A stretch of 64,000 nucleotides of DNA from Paraburkholderia silviterrae. Its GTDB lineage: Bacteria > Pseudomonadota > Gammaproteobacteria > Burkholderiales > Burkholderiaceae. The translations under genes and the position numbers were made by a program. Shown one piece after another: positions 43,632 through 52,598 of the stretch. The notes beneath the pieces are model-generated. The model saw only the letters and a list, made by a program, of their open reading frames with translations. It was not told the DNA's origin and searched no databases. The stretch lies in the NCBI RefSeq assembly GCF_004353915.1, contig NZ_SMRP01000019.1:1-64000 (forward strand), in the 5' to 3' direction. Each line of letters opens with the position of its first letter. Position 1 is the stretch's first letter.

Positions 43632-44402
43632 ATGAAGACTTCCTCATACCTCACCCGCATCGCCGCCGCCATCGCCCTTTCCGCCGCCGCGCTCGGCTCG
43701 CAGGCCGCCACGGCCGCGCCGGTCAAGAACATCGTCCTCGTCCACGGCTATTTCGCCGATGGCTCGGGCTGGCAGGCCGTTTCGAAGATCCTTGCGCGTG
43801 ACGGTTACAAGGTCTCGGTCGTGCAGGAGCCGGAAACCTCGTTCGGTGACGACGTGCAGGCCACCACCCGTGTGATCGATGCGCAGGACGGGCCCAGCAT
43901 CCTCGTCGGCCATAGCTACGGCGGCGCGGTGGTGACAGAGGCCGGCAACGACGACAAGGTCGCGGGCCTCGTCTACGTGGCCGCGTTCCAGCCGGACACG
44001 GGCGAGTCCCCGCTCGAGCTGACCAAGAAAATCCCGCCCGCAACCAAGGCCATCAAGGCAACCGCCGACGGCCATCTGTACATCGATCCGGCGAATTTCC
44101 ACGAGGATTTCGCTGCCGACTTGCCCGCCTCCGAAGCCAGCTTCATGGCCATTTCGCAGGTGACGCCCGCCGCCCAATCATTCGGAGTACCGATTAAGCA
44201 CGCCGCGTGGAGAACGAAGCCGAGCTGGGCGCTCGTCGCAACGGCCGACCGTGCGATCAATCCCGACCTGGAACGCTTCATGACCCAGCGCGCAGGCAGC
44301 AAGACGGTCGAGATCGACTCGAGCCACGTGGCCTACATGTCGCATCCGGCGGCCGTCGCAAAGCTGATCGAGCAAGCCGCCACGCAGTCCAGCAAAGAAT
44401 GA
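43632..44402 (+). CDS. exported alpha/beta hydrolase
   Basis: A 256-residue hydrolase with a signal peptide (about 1-28, AAALGSQAATAAP). Oxyanion motif LVHGYFADGSGW, nucleophile elbow VGHSYGGAVV (Ser), acid probably in LVATADRAINPD, and His in IDSSHVAYMSHP. This small, lid-poor type is common in Burkholderia as an esterase-like protein induced by electrophiles or chlorite. ATG 43632 starts the signal peptide, with GGAG upstream. Divergent from a TetR gene. The substrate is not known. Confidence 0.87.
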   Translation: MKTSSYLTRIAAAIALSAAALGSQAATAAPVKNIVLVHGYFADGSGWQAVSKILARDGYKVSVVQEPETSFGDDVQATTRVIDAQDGPSILVGHSYGGAVVTEAGNDDKVAGLVYVAAFQPDTGESPLELTKKIPPATKAIKATADGHLYIDPANFHEDFAADLPASEASFMAISQVTPAAQSFGVPIKHAAWRTKPSWALVATADRAINPDLERFMTQRAGSKTVEIDSSHVAYMSHPAAVAKLIEQAATQSSKE

Positions 44403-44405
44403 CGA

Positions 44406-45155
44406 TCAGGTGGGCGCAATATCGCGCTGGACACGATGGATGTGCTGCTCCACGTAGAACGCGGCCGCATCTGCGTCGCCGGTCACGATGGCTTCGTAAA
44501 TGAGCCGGTGCTCCGCGACGTAGAGGCGGATGCGGGCGGGATCGTAAATTCCGTCGTCCTTTAGACGCTTCCACAAGGACTGGTCCATCGTGTCGGCAAT
44601 CTCCTGGGCGAGCTTCACCAGCAGCGCATCGCCGGTCATCACGGCAAGCTGGCGATGAAACAGGCGGTCACTGTTGTTCCAGAGCGCACGCTGTTCGGGG
44701 TCCGAAACATCGGTCAGCGTTTCCATCTGCGCGAGATAGTGCTCCGCGAGCGCGTCGCGCTTCTTGTGGGCCGCCGCCCGGCGCGCGATGGCGGGCTCGA
44801 GAATCAGGCGCACGTCCAGCGTTGCCGACGGGCTGTAGTCCGCTTCGACCAGGCTGGCTTCGACAGTGCCAGCCGGCGCACCGGCCCGCGCCAGCACCTC
44901 GGGGGCATTCGCCGCGACATAGGTGCCGGAATTTCTGCGCGTGAGCACGAGGCCTTCGTTCTGGAGCGCCCCGATCGCCTCACGCACTGCCGGGCGGCCG
45001 ACGCCGAACAAGGCGGCCAGCTCGCGCTCGGAAGGCAGGCGCGACTCCGGAAGGTATCTGCCGGCCCGGATCTCCGCGCGGATCTTTTCGGAAACCTGTT
45101 CGTAGATCTGGAGGGGGCGGAAGTTCGCGGGGAAATCGATGCGTGCGGAGGCCAT
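44406..45155 (-). CDS. GntR-family regulator (FadR subfamily, FCD domain)
   Basis: A 249-residue regulator. Winged helix about 15-80: IYEQVSEKIRAEIRAGRYLP, LPSERELAALFGVGRPAVRE, LQNEGLVLTRRNSGTYVA. The FCD ligand domain follows with metal-binding residues in LFHRQLAVM and YVAEHRLIYEAI. I place the start at 45155; a longer frame from 45275 would overlap the palindrome CAATATATTG (45273-45282). Divergent from the pyrroline-carboxylate reductase-like gene. It probably senses a hydroxyproline-derived metabolite and controls both halves of the pathway. Confidence 0.85.
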   Translation of the reverse strand: MASARIDFPANFRPLQIYEQVSEKIRAEIRAGRYLPESRLPSERELAALFGVGRPAVREAIGALQNEGLVLTRRNSGTYVAANAPEVLARAGAPAGTVEASLVEADYSPSATLDVRLILEPAIARRAAAHKKRDALAEHYLAQMETLTDVSDPEQRALWNNSDRLFHRQLAVMTGDALLVKLAQEIADTMDQSLWKRLKDDGIYDPARIRLYVAEHRLIYEAIVTGDADAAAFYVEQHIHRVQRDIAPT

Positions 45156-45173
45156 AGAGGATCGGTCGAAACG

Positions 45174-45191
45174 TTGGTCTCCAATATACCA
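45174..45191. promoter_or_regulatory. GntR operator candidate
   Basis: TTGGTCTCCAATATACCA contains TGGT-N9-ACCA and lies just upstream of the GntR start. A similar element precedes the binding-protein gene at 40542. A second dyad (CAATATATTG, 45273-45282) and TGGATTCA/TGAATCCA arms (45281-45288 and 45321-45328) are nearer the reductase gene. Confidence 0.4.
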
Positions 45192-45345
45192 CTTACTCGC
45201 GCCGTCAAAACCACCAGAGCCGCTGCCGACCTGCACCGTACCGATGTGGATTGCACGAATGCCAGATGGGGTCAATATATTGGATTCATGGATTGATAAC
45301 AGGCCAAATGTGGTTTAAATTGAATCCACTTAAGCGACTTATCCA

Positions 45346-46278
45346 ATGCGAGCCACCCAGACCATGACCACTCCGCCAGTCAAAACTTTCGACGCGCAAA
45401 CCACTGCCGCGCTGCTGGACTATCCGACGCTCGTGCAGACGCTGCGCGAAACCATCGTGGAATACGCAGCCGGGAAGATCGTCAGTCCTGAGCGTCTGGT
45501 CATTCCGTTGCAGGAAGGCGGCGTGATGCTCTCGATGCCTTCGAGCGCGAGCGACATTGCGATCCACAAGCTCGTCAACGTGTGCCCTGGCAACGGCAAG
45601 CGGCAGCTCCCCACGATTCACGGGCAGGTCATCGCGTGCGACGCGTTCACGGGCGAGATGCTATTCGTGCTCGACGGCCCCACGGTCACCGGACGCCGGA
45701 CCGCCGCTGTCACCGCGCTTGGCATCATGTGCCTGCATGCAGACGCGCCCAAGGAGATCCTGATCATCGGTACCGGGAAGCAGGCCGTCAATCATGTGGA
45801 AGCCTTTGCGGCGCTCTTTCCGCAGGCACGGATTCTCGCGAAAGGTTCGACGCCAGAAAGCACGCAACGCTTTGTCGAATCGCTGCGCGCGATTGCGCCC
45901 AATCTCAGCGCCCTCGAGGGCGATATTCCCGACTCGGTCGATGTCGCCGTGACGGTCACGACGAGTCAGTCGCCCGTCTACACCGCTCCTGCGCGAGCCG
46001 GACGTCTCGTGATCGGGGTCGGCGCGTTCACGCCGGCAGCGGCGGAAGTCGGCAAAGCGACCGTGGACAGCAGCTTCCTCGTCGTCGACGATCCTGCTGG
46101 CGCAAAGCACGAAGCGGGCGATCTGATTCAGGCGGGCGTCGACTGGGCAAACGTGAATGCGCTAGCCAATGCCATCAAGGGAAACCTCAAGCCCGCTGCA
46201 CCGGTCTTTTTCAAGAGCGTTGGCTGCGCCGCATGGGATCTAGCTGCGTGCCGGGTCGCGCGCGCGCATATCGGTTGA
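45346..46278 (+). CDS. ornithine cyclodeaminase/mu-crystallin family, probable delta1-pyrroline-2-carboxylate reductase
   Basis: A 310-residue NAD(P)H-dependent enzyme. FDAQTTAALLDYPTLVQTLR and VSPERLVIPLQEGGVMLSMP form the first domain; the Rossmann loop is EILIIGTGKQAVNHVEAFA. SVGCAAWDLAACRVA is the usual end. In this family the bacterial LhpI-type members reduce delta1-pyrroline-2-carboxylate to L-proline. That assignment fits here because the dehydratase producing this intermediate is 2.6 kb upstream. ATG 45364 is an alternative start. Classical ornithine cyclodeaminase activity is less likely. Confidence 0.82.
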   Translation: MRATQTMTTPPVKTFDAQTTAALLDYPTLVQTLRETIVEYAAGKIVSPERLVIPLQEGGVMLSMPSSASDIAIHKLVNVCPGNGKRQLPTIHGQVIACDAFTGEMLFVLDGPTVTGRRTAAVTALGIMCLHADAPKEILIIGTGKQAVNHVEAFAALFPQARILAKGSTPESTQRFVESLRAIAPNLSALEGDIPDSVDVAVTVTTSQSPVYTAPARAGRLVIGVGAFTPAAAEVGKATVDSSFLVVDDPAGAKHEAGDLIQAGVDWANVNALANAIKGNLKPAAPVFFKSVGCAAWDLAACRVARAHIG

Positions 46279-46283
46279 TGGTC

Positions 46284-46313
46284 GCGCGGGGCACGCCCAC
46301 CAACGCCCCGCGC
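46284..46313 (+). terminator. GC-rich hairpin after the reductase gene
   Basis: 9-bp arms GCGCGGGGC (46284-46292) and GCCCCGCGC (46305-46313), five bases after the stop codon. There is no T-run, so termination may be weak. Confidence 0.45.
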
Positions 46314-46395
46314 ATCATGCTGGATGCATAGGCAACAACATTCGCACGCTTCGCGCTAGAATGAAAATCTTTCTTCGCCAACGCGTCCATCACCC

Positions 46396-47367
46396 ATGCT
46401 TCAACCTTCTTTGCCGGAGAACGAAGCCGAGCGTGTAGAGACTCTGCGCTCCTGCCATATCCTCGACACCCTGCCCGAGGACCGATTCGACCGCATCACG
46501 CGCCTCGCGCGACGCTTGTTCAATGTCCCCATTGCCGCTGTCACGCTCGTCGACTCCGAGCGCCAATGGTTCAAGTCGCACCCGGGCCTCGACGCTTCTG
46601 AAACGCCGCGCAACATCTCGTTCTGCGGCCACGCCATTTTGAGCGACGACCTCTTCTTCGTGAGCGATGCGAGCGCCGACGTGCGCTTCGCCGACAACCC
46701 GCTCGTGACCGGCGCGCCGAACATCCGCTTCTATGCGGGCTGCCCGCTCTCGGTTCCGAACCAGATGCGCCTCGGCACGCTCTGCTTGATCGACAGTGCG
46801 CCGCGCAGTTTCGGCGACGAGGAGCGCGCCGTGCTGCGCGATCTGGCCGACATGGCCGAAGAAGAGATCGCGGCCGCGCGCATGGCGAGCACCGACGAGC
46901 TCACCGGTCTCGCGAACCGGCGCGGCTTCAAGGCGCTCGCCGGGCAGGCGGTGCGCCTGTGCCGCAGCGCGCAGCGGCCGGTCTCGCTGCTCTATCTCGA
47001 CCTCAACGGCTTCAAGCAGATCAACGACACTTACGGCCACACCGAAGGCGACCACGCACTGGTTGCGTTCGCAACTATTTTGCGCATGGCCGTGCGCGAA
47101 GGGGACGTGATCGGCCGGCTGGGCGGCGACGAGTTTGCAGTGCTGCTCCCCGACGCCGACGAGGCCGGCGCGGCGCAAGCGACCGAGCGCATCTGCTCGC
47201 AACTGGAGCGCTTCAATCGTGCGGCGCAAAAGCCCTACGCGCTGCGCAGCAGCGTGGGCAACGCGGTGAGCCGCGCCGACGCGGCATCGTCCGTGGACGA
47301 CCTGCTGGCGCTCGCCGATGCCGCGATGTACCGGCAAAAGCGCGCGACGGGGAGCGAGCGGCGCTGA
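46396..47367 (+). CDS. GAF-GGDEF diguanylate cyclase
   Basis: A 323-residue soluble signalling enzyme making cyclic di-GMP from two GTP. An N-terminal GAF domain (about 20-155; NVPIAAVTLVDSERQWFKSH, ISFCGHAILSDDLFFVSDA) precedes a GGDEF domain (about 165-320). The active site reads GRLGGDEFAVLLPDADEAG, intact. An RxxD inhibitory site (REGD) lies five residues before GGDEF, so product inhibition is expected. DELTGLANRRGF marks the domain start. No transmembrane segment is seen, so it probably senses a small cytoplasmic ligand. Confidence 0.92.
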   Translation: MLQPSLPENEAERVETLRSCHILDTLPEDRFDRITRLARRLFNVPIAAVTLVDSERQWFKSHPGLDASETPRNISFCGHAILSDDLFFVSDASADVRFADNPLVTGAPNIRFYAGCPLSVPNQMRLGTLCLIDSAPRSFGDEERAVLRDLADMAEEEIAAARMASTDELTGLANRRGFKALAGQAVRLCRSAQRPVSLLYLDLNGFKQINDTYGHTEGDHALVAFATILRMAVREGDVIGRLGGDEFAVLLPDADEAGAAQATERICSQLERFNRAAQKPYALRSSVGNAVSRADAASSVDDLLALADAAMYRQKRATGSERR

Positions 47368-47552
47368 CGATCCGCGGCCGCCGCTGGCCTTATACGCGGC
47401 CGGCGTCCTCCCATTCATTCGTTTTATGCATATCGGCCGCGCTGCCTATCATCGATCGATGATGCCGCACCGCGCGCAACGGCGTATCGTTACCCCATGC
47501 GGGGGTTCCAAAGCCGCCCGCACGAGCAAGGACACGCTCGTTGGGGAGCGAC

Positions 47553-47777
47553 ATGACGAATCGGCAACGTCCGCGCGAGCACTTTGCCGCGCTAGCGCTG
47601 GGTGTCGTGCTGGGCCTCGTGGCCGTAGCAGCGGGCGCGGGGCTGTGGCTCCACTCAGTGCAATCCGGCCCGCTAGCCAGCGCCGGCGATCAATCGGCCT
47701 CGGTGGCCGCGATCCTGTTCGGCGTCTTCCTCGCGATTTGCGCCGGCCACGAGATCTGGCGCCGCAAGACGCACTAA
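47553..47777 (+). CDS. small inner-membrane protein
   Basis: A 74-residue protein with two hydrophobic segments (ALALGVVLGLVAVAAGAGLW and SVAAILFGVFLAICAGHEIW) joined by a short polar loop, and a basic C-terminus (RRKTH). ATG 47553 has GGGGAG at ideal spacing. No family recognised; topology suggests a hairpin protein. Confidence 0.65.
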   Translation: MTNRQRPREHFAALALGVVLGLVAVAAGAGLWLHSVQSGPLASAGDQSASVAAILFGVFLAICAGHEIWRRKTH

Positions 47778-47957
47778 TACGCACAGTATTCGCTGCGTCG
47801 CAATCCTCGCGTTCGGCCCTTCTGGCGGCCAGCGCGGCCCTGCTATTCGCTTGAACAGGCCCGGAAGCACGCCGCGTAGTTCCGCCTTGCGCGGCGTGCC
47901 GAGCACCGCCGCAGTTCGTACCGTCGCGAGCCCGCAAGTGCCGGTCGCGCCCGGCGC

Positions 47958-50900
47958 TCAATACACGTCGCGCACATAGCGCCTGTCGCGCGCCATCTGG
48001 CCGACGTACTCGCCGGCCGCTTCGTCGCTCATGCCGCCATGGTGCGCGACGACCGACCTCAAAGCGGCATCCACGTCTTTGGCCATGCGGCTTGCATCGC
48101 CGCACACGTAGAAGTGCGCGCCCTCCTCCAGCCACGCCCACAACTGCGCGCCCTGCTCGCGCATGCGGTCCTGCACGTAGACTTTCTCACGCTGGTCGCG
48201 CGAGAACGCGAGGTCGAGCCGGCTGAGCAAGCCGTCCTTGTGCATGTGCTCCAGCTCGTCGCGATAGTAAAAGTCGGTGCCCGCGCGCTGCTCGCCGAAG
48301 AACAACCAGTTGCGGCCCGTATCGCCATGCGCGCGCCGCTCGTGCAGAAAGGCGCGGAACGGCGCAACGCCCGTGCCTGGGCCGACCATGATCATCGGCG
48401 TGTCGCCGTGGCGCGGCGGCCGGAAATGGGTGCTCTTTTGCACGAACACCGGCACGCTGCCCTCAGCCGCGCGGTCGGCGAGGAACGTGGAGGCCACGCC
48501 CTTGCGCTCGCGCCGGCCATTGTTGTAACGCAGCGCGGAAACGGTCAGATGCACTTCTCCCTCATGCGCCTTCGGGCTCGACGAGATCGAGTAGAGCCGC
48601 GGCTGCAGGCGCTTGAGCATGCCGGTCAATTCGCGCGCCGAAAGCTCGATGGGATACTCGTGCAGCACGTCGGCAAGTTGTTGCCCCCACAACCAGTCCT
48701 TGAGATCGCTCTTGCGCTCCTCGCGCAGCAGTTCGCCCAACCCCTGGCCGCGTGCGCGCGAAGCGATGAACGCGAGCGCGTCGGGGCTGGGCCGCGCGAT
48801 CTCGTAGTGCTTGCCGAGCGCATCCGCCAGACGCATATCGCCGACACCGGGCACCTCGACTGGCGCATCGGCCTGGAGGTGGGTCAGTGCAAGCAGTTCG
48901 TCGACGAGCGCGGGGCAGTTCGTCGGCCATACGCCGAGCGCGTCCCCCACTTCGTACTCGAGGCCCATGCCATCGCCGCCGCCTGTCGCGAGCGAGAAGT
49001 AGCGCGTGTCCTTCACCGCGCCCTGCATGTTCAGGCGCACATTCTGGATGAGACGCGATGCGGCCGGGCGCGCCTTGGTCGCCGCGCAACCGGGCAGCAC
49101 CTCGGGAATCGCGCCGCCGGCAGGCACGGCGTGCAGCGCGGCATCTTCTTCCTTGATGCGCGCAACCACGCGGTCCAGCCAGGCATCCGCGGCGTTTTGA
49201 TAGTCGGTGTCGCACTCCACGCGTGCCATCAGCCGTTGCGCGCCGAGCGCTTCGAGGCGTGCGTCGAGGTTGCGGCCGTGACCGCAGAACTGGTCGTAAT
49301 TGCGGTCGCCCAGCGCGAGCACGGCATAGCCCAGCGCGGCCAGGCGCGGTGCAGTCTCCGCCTTGAGCGCCGACCAGAACGGCTCGCCGTTGTCGGGCGC
49401 ATCGCCGTCGCCGAAGGTGCTCGTCATCAGCAGCACGTATTGCGCTTTCTCCAGATTCGCGAGCGAATAGTCGGCCATGCAGGCCGTGCGGATCTCGAAG
49501 CCCGACTCCATCAACTGCATGGCGTAGCGCTCGACGAGCGACTCCACGTTGCCCGTCTGCGATGCCCACAGCAGAACAACTTTCGGGCGCGTATGTGCGA
49601 TCCGTACGGCGCCCGGCTTTTCGGCCTGCTTATCGTTATGCTGCTGACCCGCTTCCAGCGCCGGCGCAATGCGCGCCTCGCCGCGGCTGAACAGCCCCGC
49701 CAGCATTCCGTCGAGCCACGCGCGCGTGCTCGCGGGAAACGGCGCGTGCGCGGGCAGCACGGGCAGCGCTGCGGCGCTGCCCTGCGCCTCGTCCTTCAAC
49801 GCACGCAGCCCGCCGACGAAACCCGCGAGGTAGAGCCGCTCCATATCGCTGAGTTCCGGCGCGGCCACATCGCCGAGGTCGAGTAGATTCGCAAACGCAT
49901 CGATTCGGGACATATCGTGTTCCTGAGACGGATGAGCCATGCCGGCCTCGCGCACGTCGAACGCGTCAGGCGCGTCGGGCACGAGAGGGGCAGACTCAGG
50001 CGCCACGCGCGTTAGCGCAACGGCACAAAATTTCAATTCGGGTTGCTGGGAGAATTCGTCGATCGCATCGCTCGTGACCTCGTTCACGCAAAGATCGTCG
50101 CCAAATACGTCGTTCCAGTGCATCGGCGCGAAGCAGTTGCCGGGCTGCACGCGCTCGGTCACCACGGCGGGCAGCACCACGCGCCCGCGCCGCGAGCGCA
50201 CCTCCACGCGGTCCTTCGCCGCGATGCCAAGCGCGCTCGCGTCCTCCGGATGGATTTCGACGAAGGGCCCCGGGTTAAGCTTGTTGAGCATGGCCACCTT
50301 GCCGGTCTTCGTCATGGTGTGCCATTGGTGCTGCACGCGCCCTGTATTGAAGACAATGGGGAAGGTGCCATCGGGCAATTCCGCGGGCGCCACGTGCGGC
50401 CGCGCGAAGAACACGCCCTTGCCGTGCAGCGTGGGAAAGACGATGCGCGGGCGGCTGCCGTCTTCGCCCTCGCGCAGGGTCTGGCTCACGCCGTCGTTCA
50501 GATAGCGAATGGGATTGCGCTCGCCCTGCGCGTCGTGCGCCTGCGGGGCGCAAGGCCATTGCAGCGGCGTCTCGCGCAGCCTCGCATGGCTCGCGCCGCG
50601 CAGATCGTAGCCCGTCTTCGGATTCGAAAACGCCACGATCTCCTCGAATACTTCCGCCGCGCTCGCATAGCTGAACGCCGACTCAAAGCCCATCTCGCAG
50701 GCCACGTGCGCGATGATCCGCCAGTCGGGCAAGGCCTCGCCCGGCGGCTCGACGGCCTGCTGCATGAGCGTCATGTTGCGCTCGGAATTGATCATCACGC
50801 CCTCGCCCTCGGCCCAGAGCGCGCCCGGCAGCAGGACGTCGGCGTACGGATTCGTTTCGGTGTCCAGAAAGGCGTCCTGCGCGATCACGAGCTCGGCCGC

Positions 50901-52160
50901 GCGCAGACCCTCCACCACGGTCTGCCGGTTGGCGACCGAGGCCACCGGATTGGTGCAGATGATCCAGCATGCCTTGATCTCGCCCGCTGCCATGCGCGAG
51001 AACATGTCGATCGTGCCACCGCCGAGCTTCGTCGTGAGCGTGCCGCGCGGCACGCTCCAGAGGTCTTCGACAACGGCGCGGTCTTCTTCGGAGAGCACCG
51101 AGCGCTGGCCCGGCAAGCCGGGCCCCATATAGCCCATCTCGCGCCCGCCCATCGCATTGGGCTGGCCCGTGAGCGAGAACGGCCCGCTGCCGGGGCGGCA
51201 GATCTTGCCCGTTGCCAGATGCAGATTGCAGATGGCGTTCGTGTTCCACGTGCCGTGCGTGCTCTGGTTCAGGCCCATGGTCCAGCAGCTCATCCACTCG
51301 GGCGCTTTGCCGATCATCTGCGCCGCGCGGCGGATATCGGCTTCTGCAAGCCCCGTGATGGCCGCGACATTCTCCGGCGTGTAGTCGCCAAGAAAGTCCG
51401 GCATCGCGTCCCAACCCTGGGTGTACTGAGCGATGAATGCCGCATCGGTGTGGCCGTTCTCGTGCAGCAGATACAGCAGGCCGTTGAGCAGCGCGAGATC
51501 GGTGCCCGCCTTGATCTGCAGGAACAGCGACGCCTTCTCGGCCGTCGCGGTGCGGCGCGGGTCCACCACGATCAGCTTCGCGCCCGCTTTCACGCGGTCC
51601 ATCATGCGCAGGAACAGGATCGGATGGCAATCCGCCATGTTCGAGCCGATCACGAAGAACAGGTTGGCGCGATCGAAGTCCTGGTACGATCCGGGCGGCC
51701 CGTCCGCGCCCAGCGAGAGCTTGTAGCCGGTGCCCGCGCTGGCCATGCACAGTCGCGAGTTCGACTCGATGTTGTTGGTGCCGATAAAGCCCTTGGCGAG
51801 CTTGTTCACGAGGTACTGCGCCTCGATCGACATCTGGCCCGACACGTAGAACGAGAGCGCATCCGGACCATGCGCGTCGAGCGTCTCGCGCAGGCGGCGC
51901 GCCGTATCGGCGACGGCCTGCGCGAGCGGCAGCGGGACGGGGTCTTCGTCGCGCGCGTGGCGCACGAATGCGCGCTCGAGCCGCCCGGACTTGCGCAGCG
52001 CCACGTGCGCCGAAGAACCCTTGGTGCACAGGCGCCCGAAGTTGCTCGGGTGCTCGGTGTCGCCCGAGATCTTCGTGACCTCGCCGTCCTGCACGTGCAG
52101 GACCATCCCGCAGCCCACGCCGCAGTACGGACAAACGGTCTTGACGGTCTTTTCGGTCAT
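47958..52160 (-). CDS. nasA: assimilatory nitrate reductase fused to sulfite-reductase-type flavoprotein
   Basis: A 1400-residue cytoplasmic enzyme reducing nitrate to nitrite. Residues 1-60 hold a [4Fe-4S] motif (C10, C13, C17, C45; CPYCGVGCGM). The molybdopterin-guanine-dinucleotide catalytic region runs to about 760. Then come a flavodoxin domain from about 855 (VLLWASQTGNVESL), an FAD domain, and an NADPH domain (MVGPGTGVAPFRAFLHERR), ending RRYVRDVY as in CysJ. Electrons can thus pass from NADPH within one chain, in place of the separate NasB/NasC partner. Last gene of nirB-nirD-nasA, 42 bp after nirD. Known in Burkholderiaceae. Confidence 0.93.
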   Translation of the reverse strand: MTEKTVKTVCPYCGVGCGMVLHVQDGEVTKISGDTEHPSNFGRLCTKGSSAHVALRKSGRLERAFVRHARDEDPVPLPLAQAVADTARRLRETLDAHGPDALSFYVSGQMSIEAQYLVNKLAKGFIGTNNIESNSRLCMASAGTGYKLSLGADGPPGSYQDFDRANLFFVIGSNMADCHPILFLRMMDRVKAGAKLIVVDPRRTATAEKASLFLQIKAGTDLALLNGLLYLLHENGHTDAAFIAQYTQGWDAMPDFLGDYTPENVAAITGLAEADIRRAAQMIGKAPEWMSCWTMGLNQSTHGTWNTNAICNLHLATGKICRPGSGPFSLTGQPNAMGGREMGYMGPGLPGQRSVLSEEDRAVVEDLWSVPRGTLTTKLGGGTIDMFSRMAAGEIKACWIICTNPVASVANRQTVVEGLRAAELVIAQDAFLDTETNPYADVLLPGALWAEGEGVMINSERNMTLMQQAVEPPGEALPDWRIIAHVACEMGFESAFSYASAAEVFEEIVAFSNPKTGYDLRGASHARLRETPLQWPCAPQAHDAQGERNPIRYLNDGVSQTLREGEDGSRPRIVFPTLHGKGVFFARPHVAPAELPDGTFPIVFNTGRVQHQWHTMTKTGKVAMLNKLNPGPFVEIHPEDASALGIAAKDRVEVRSRRGRVVLPAVVTERVQPGNCFAPMHWNDVFGDDLCVNEVTSDAIDEFSQQPELKFCAVALTRVAPESAPLVPDAPDAFDVREAGMAHPSQEHDMSRIDAFANLLDLGDVAAPELSDMERLYLAGFVGGLRALKDEAQGSAAALPVLPAHAPFPASTRAWLDGMLAGLFSRGEARIAPALEAGQQHNDKQAEKPGAVRIAHTRPKVVLLWASQTGNVESLVERYAMQLMESGFEIRTACMADYSLANLEKAQYVLLMTSTFGDGDAPDNGEPFWSALKAETAPRLAALGYAVLALGDRNYDQFCGHGRNLDARLEALGAQRLMARVECDTDYQNAADAWLDRVVARIKEEDAALHAVPAGGAIPEVLPGCAATKARPAASRLIQNVRLNMQGAVKDTRYFSLATGGGDGMGLEYEVGDALGVWPTNCPALVDELLALTHLQADAPVEVPGVGDMRLADALGKHYEIARPSPDALAFIASRARGQGLGELLREERKSDLKDWLWGQQLADVLHEYPIELSARELTGMLKRLQPRLYSISSSPKAHEGEVHLTVSALRYNNGRRERKGVASTFLADRAAEGSVPVFVQKSTHFRPPRHGDTPMIMVGPGTGVAPFRAFLHERRAHGDTGRNWLFFGEQRAGTDFYYRDELEHMHKDGLLSRLDLAFSRDQREKVYVQDRMREQGAQLWAWLEEGAHFYVCGDASRMAKDVDAALRSVVAHHGGMSDEAAGEYVGQMARDRRYVRDVY

Positions 52161-52202
52161 GCGCGGCTCGAATTCGCAAGCAAGGACAAAATCAGGCCTG
52201 AA

Positions 52203-52562
52203 TCAGGCAGATACCCAGACCTGGCCGTTCTCCACACGCGCGGCGAACGTATTCACCGAGCGCACCGGATCTTCAAGGCACTCGCCGGTCGAGAGATCGA
52301 AGTGGTGCTTGTAGATAGGCGACGCCACGACGATGCGCTCGCCGAGGCTGCCCACGAGCCCGCGCGAGAGCACCGCAGCCTGGGAGTTCGGGTCATAGTT
52401 GCCGATGGCGAATACGCGCGCGTCACCGTCGTCGATATGGAACACCGCGATCTGCTCGCCTTTCACGAGCGCGCACACGCCCGTATTGGGCACGATGTCA
52501 TCGAGCTGACACACGGGCACCCAGGTGTCTTGCGCAAATGCGTTGCTAGCGACGTGGCTCAT
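52203..52562 (-). CDS. nirD: nitrite reductase small subunit NirD
   Basis: A 119-residue Rieske-like subunit of assimilatory NADH-nitrite reductase. WVPVCQLDDIVPNTGVCALV, QIAVFHIDDGDARVFAIGNY and SPIYKHHFDLSTGECLEDP follow NirD. The [2Fe-2S] Cys/His ligands of true Rieske proteins are absent, as is usual for NirD. 36 bp after nirB and 42 bp before nasA, in one operon. Confidence 0.93.
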   Translation of the reverse strand: MSHVASNAFAQDTWVPVCQLDDIVPNTGVCALVKGEQIAVFHIDDGDARVFAIGNYDPNSQAAVLSRGLVGSLGERIVVASPIYKHHFDLSTGECLEDPVRSVNTFAARVENGQVWVSA

Positions 52563-52598
52563 TTCGTACTCCTCGTAAGTAAACGGGTTCGGGCAAAC

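Noticed and set aside
42856..44402. Considered the TetR/hydrolase pair as part of the hydroxyproline pathway
   Set aside because: The enzyme is exported and has its own divergent repressor and palindrome; nothing ties it to the pathway except position.
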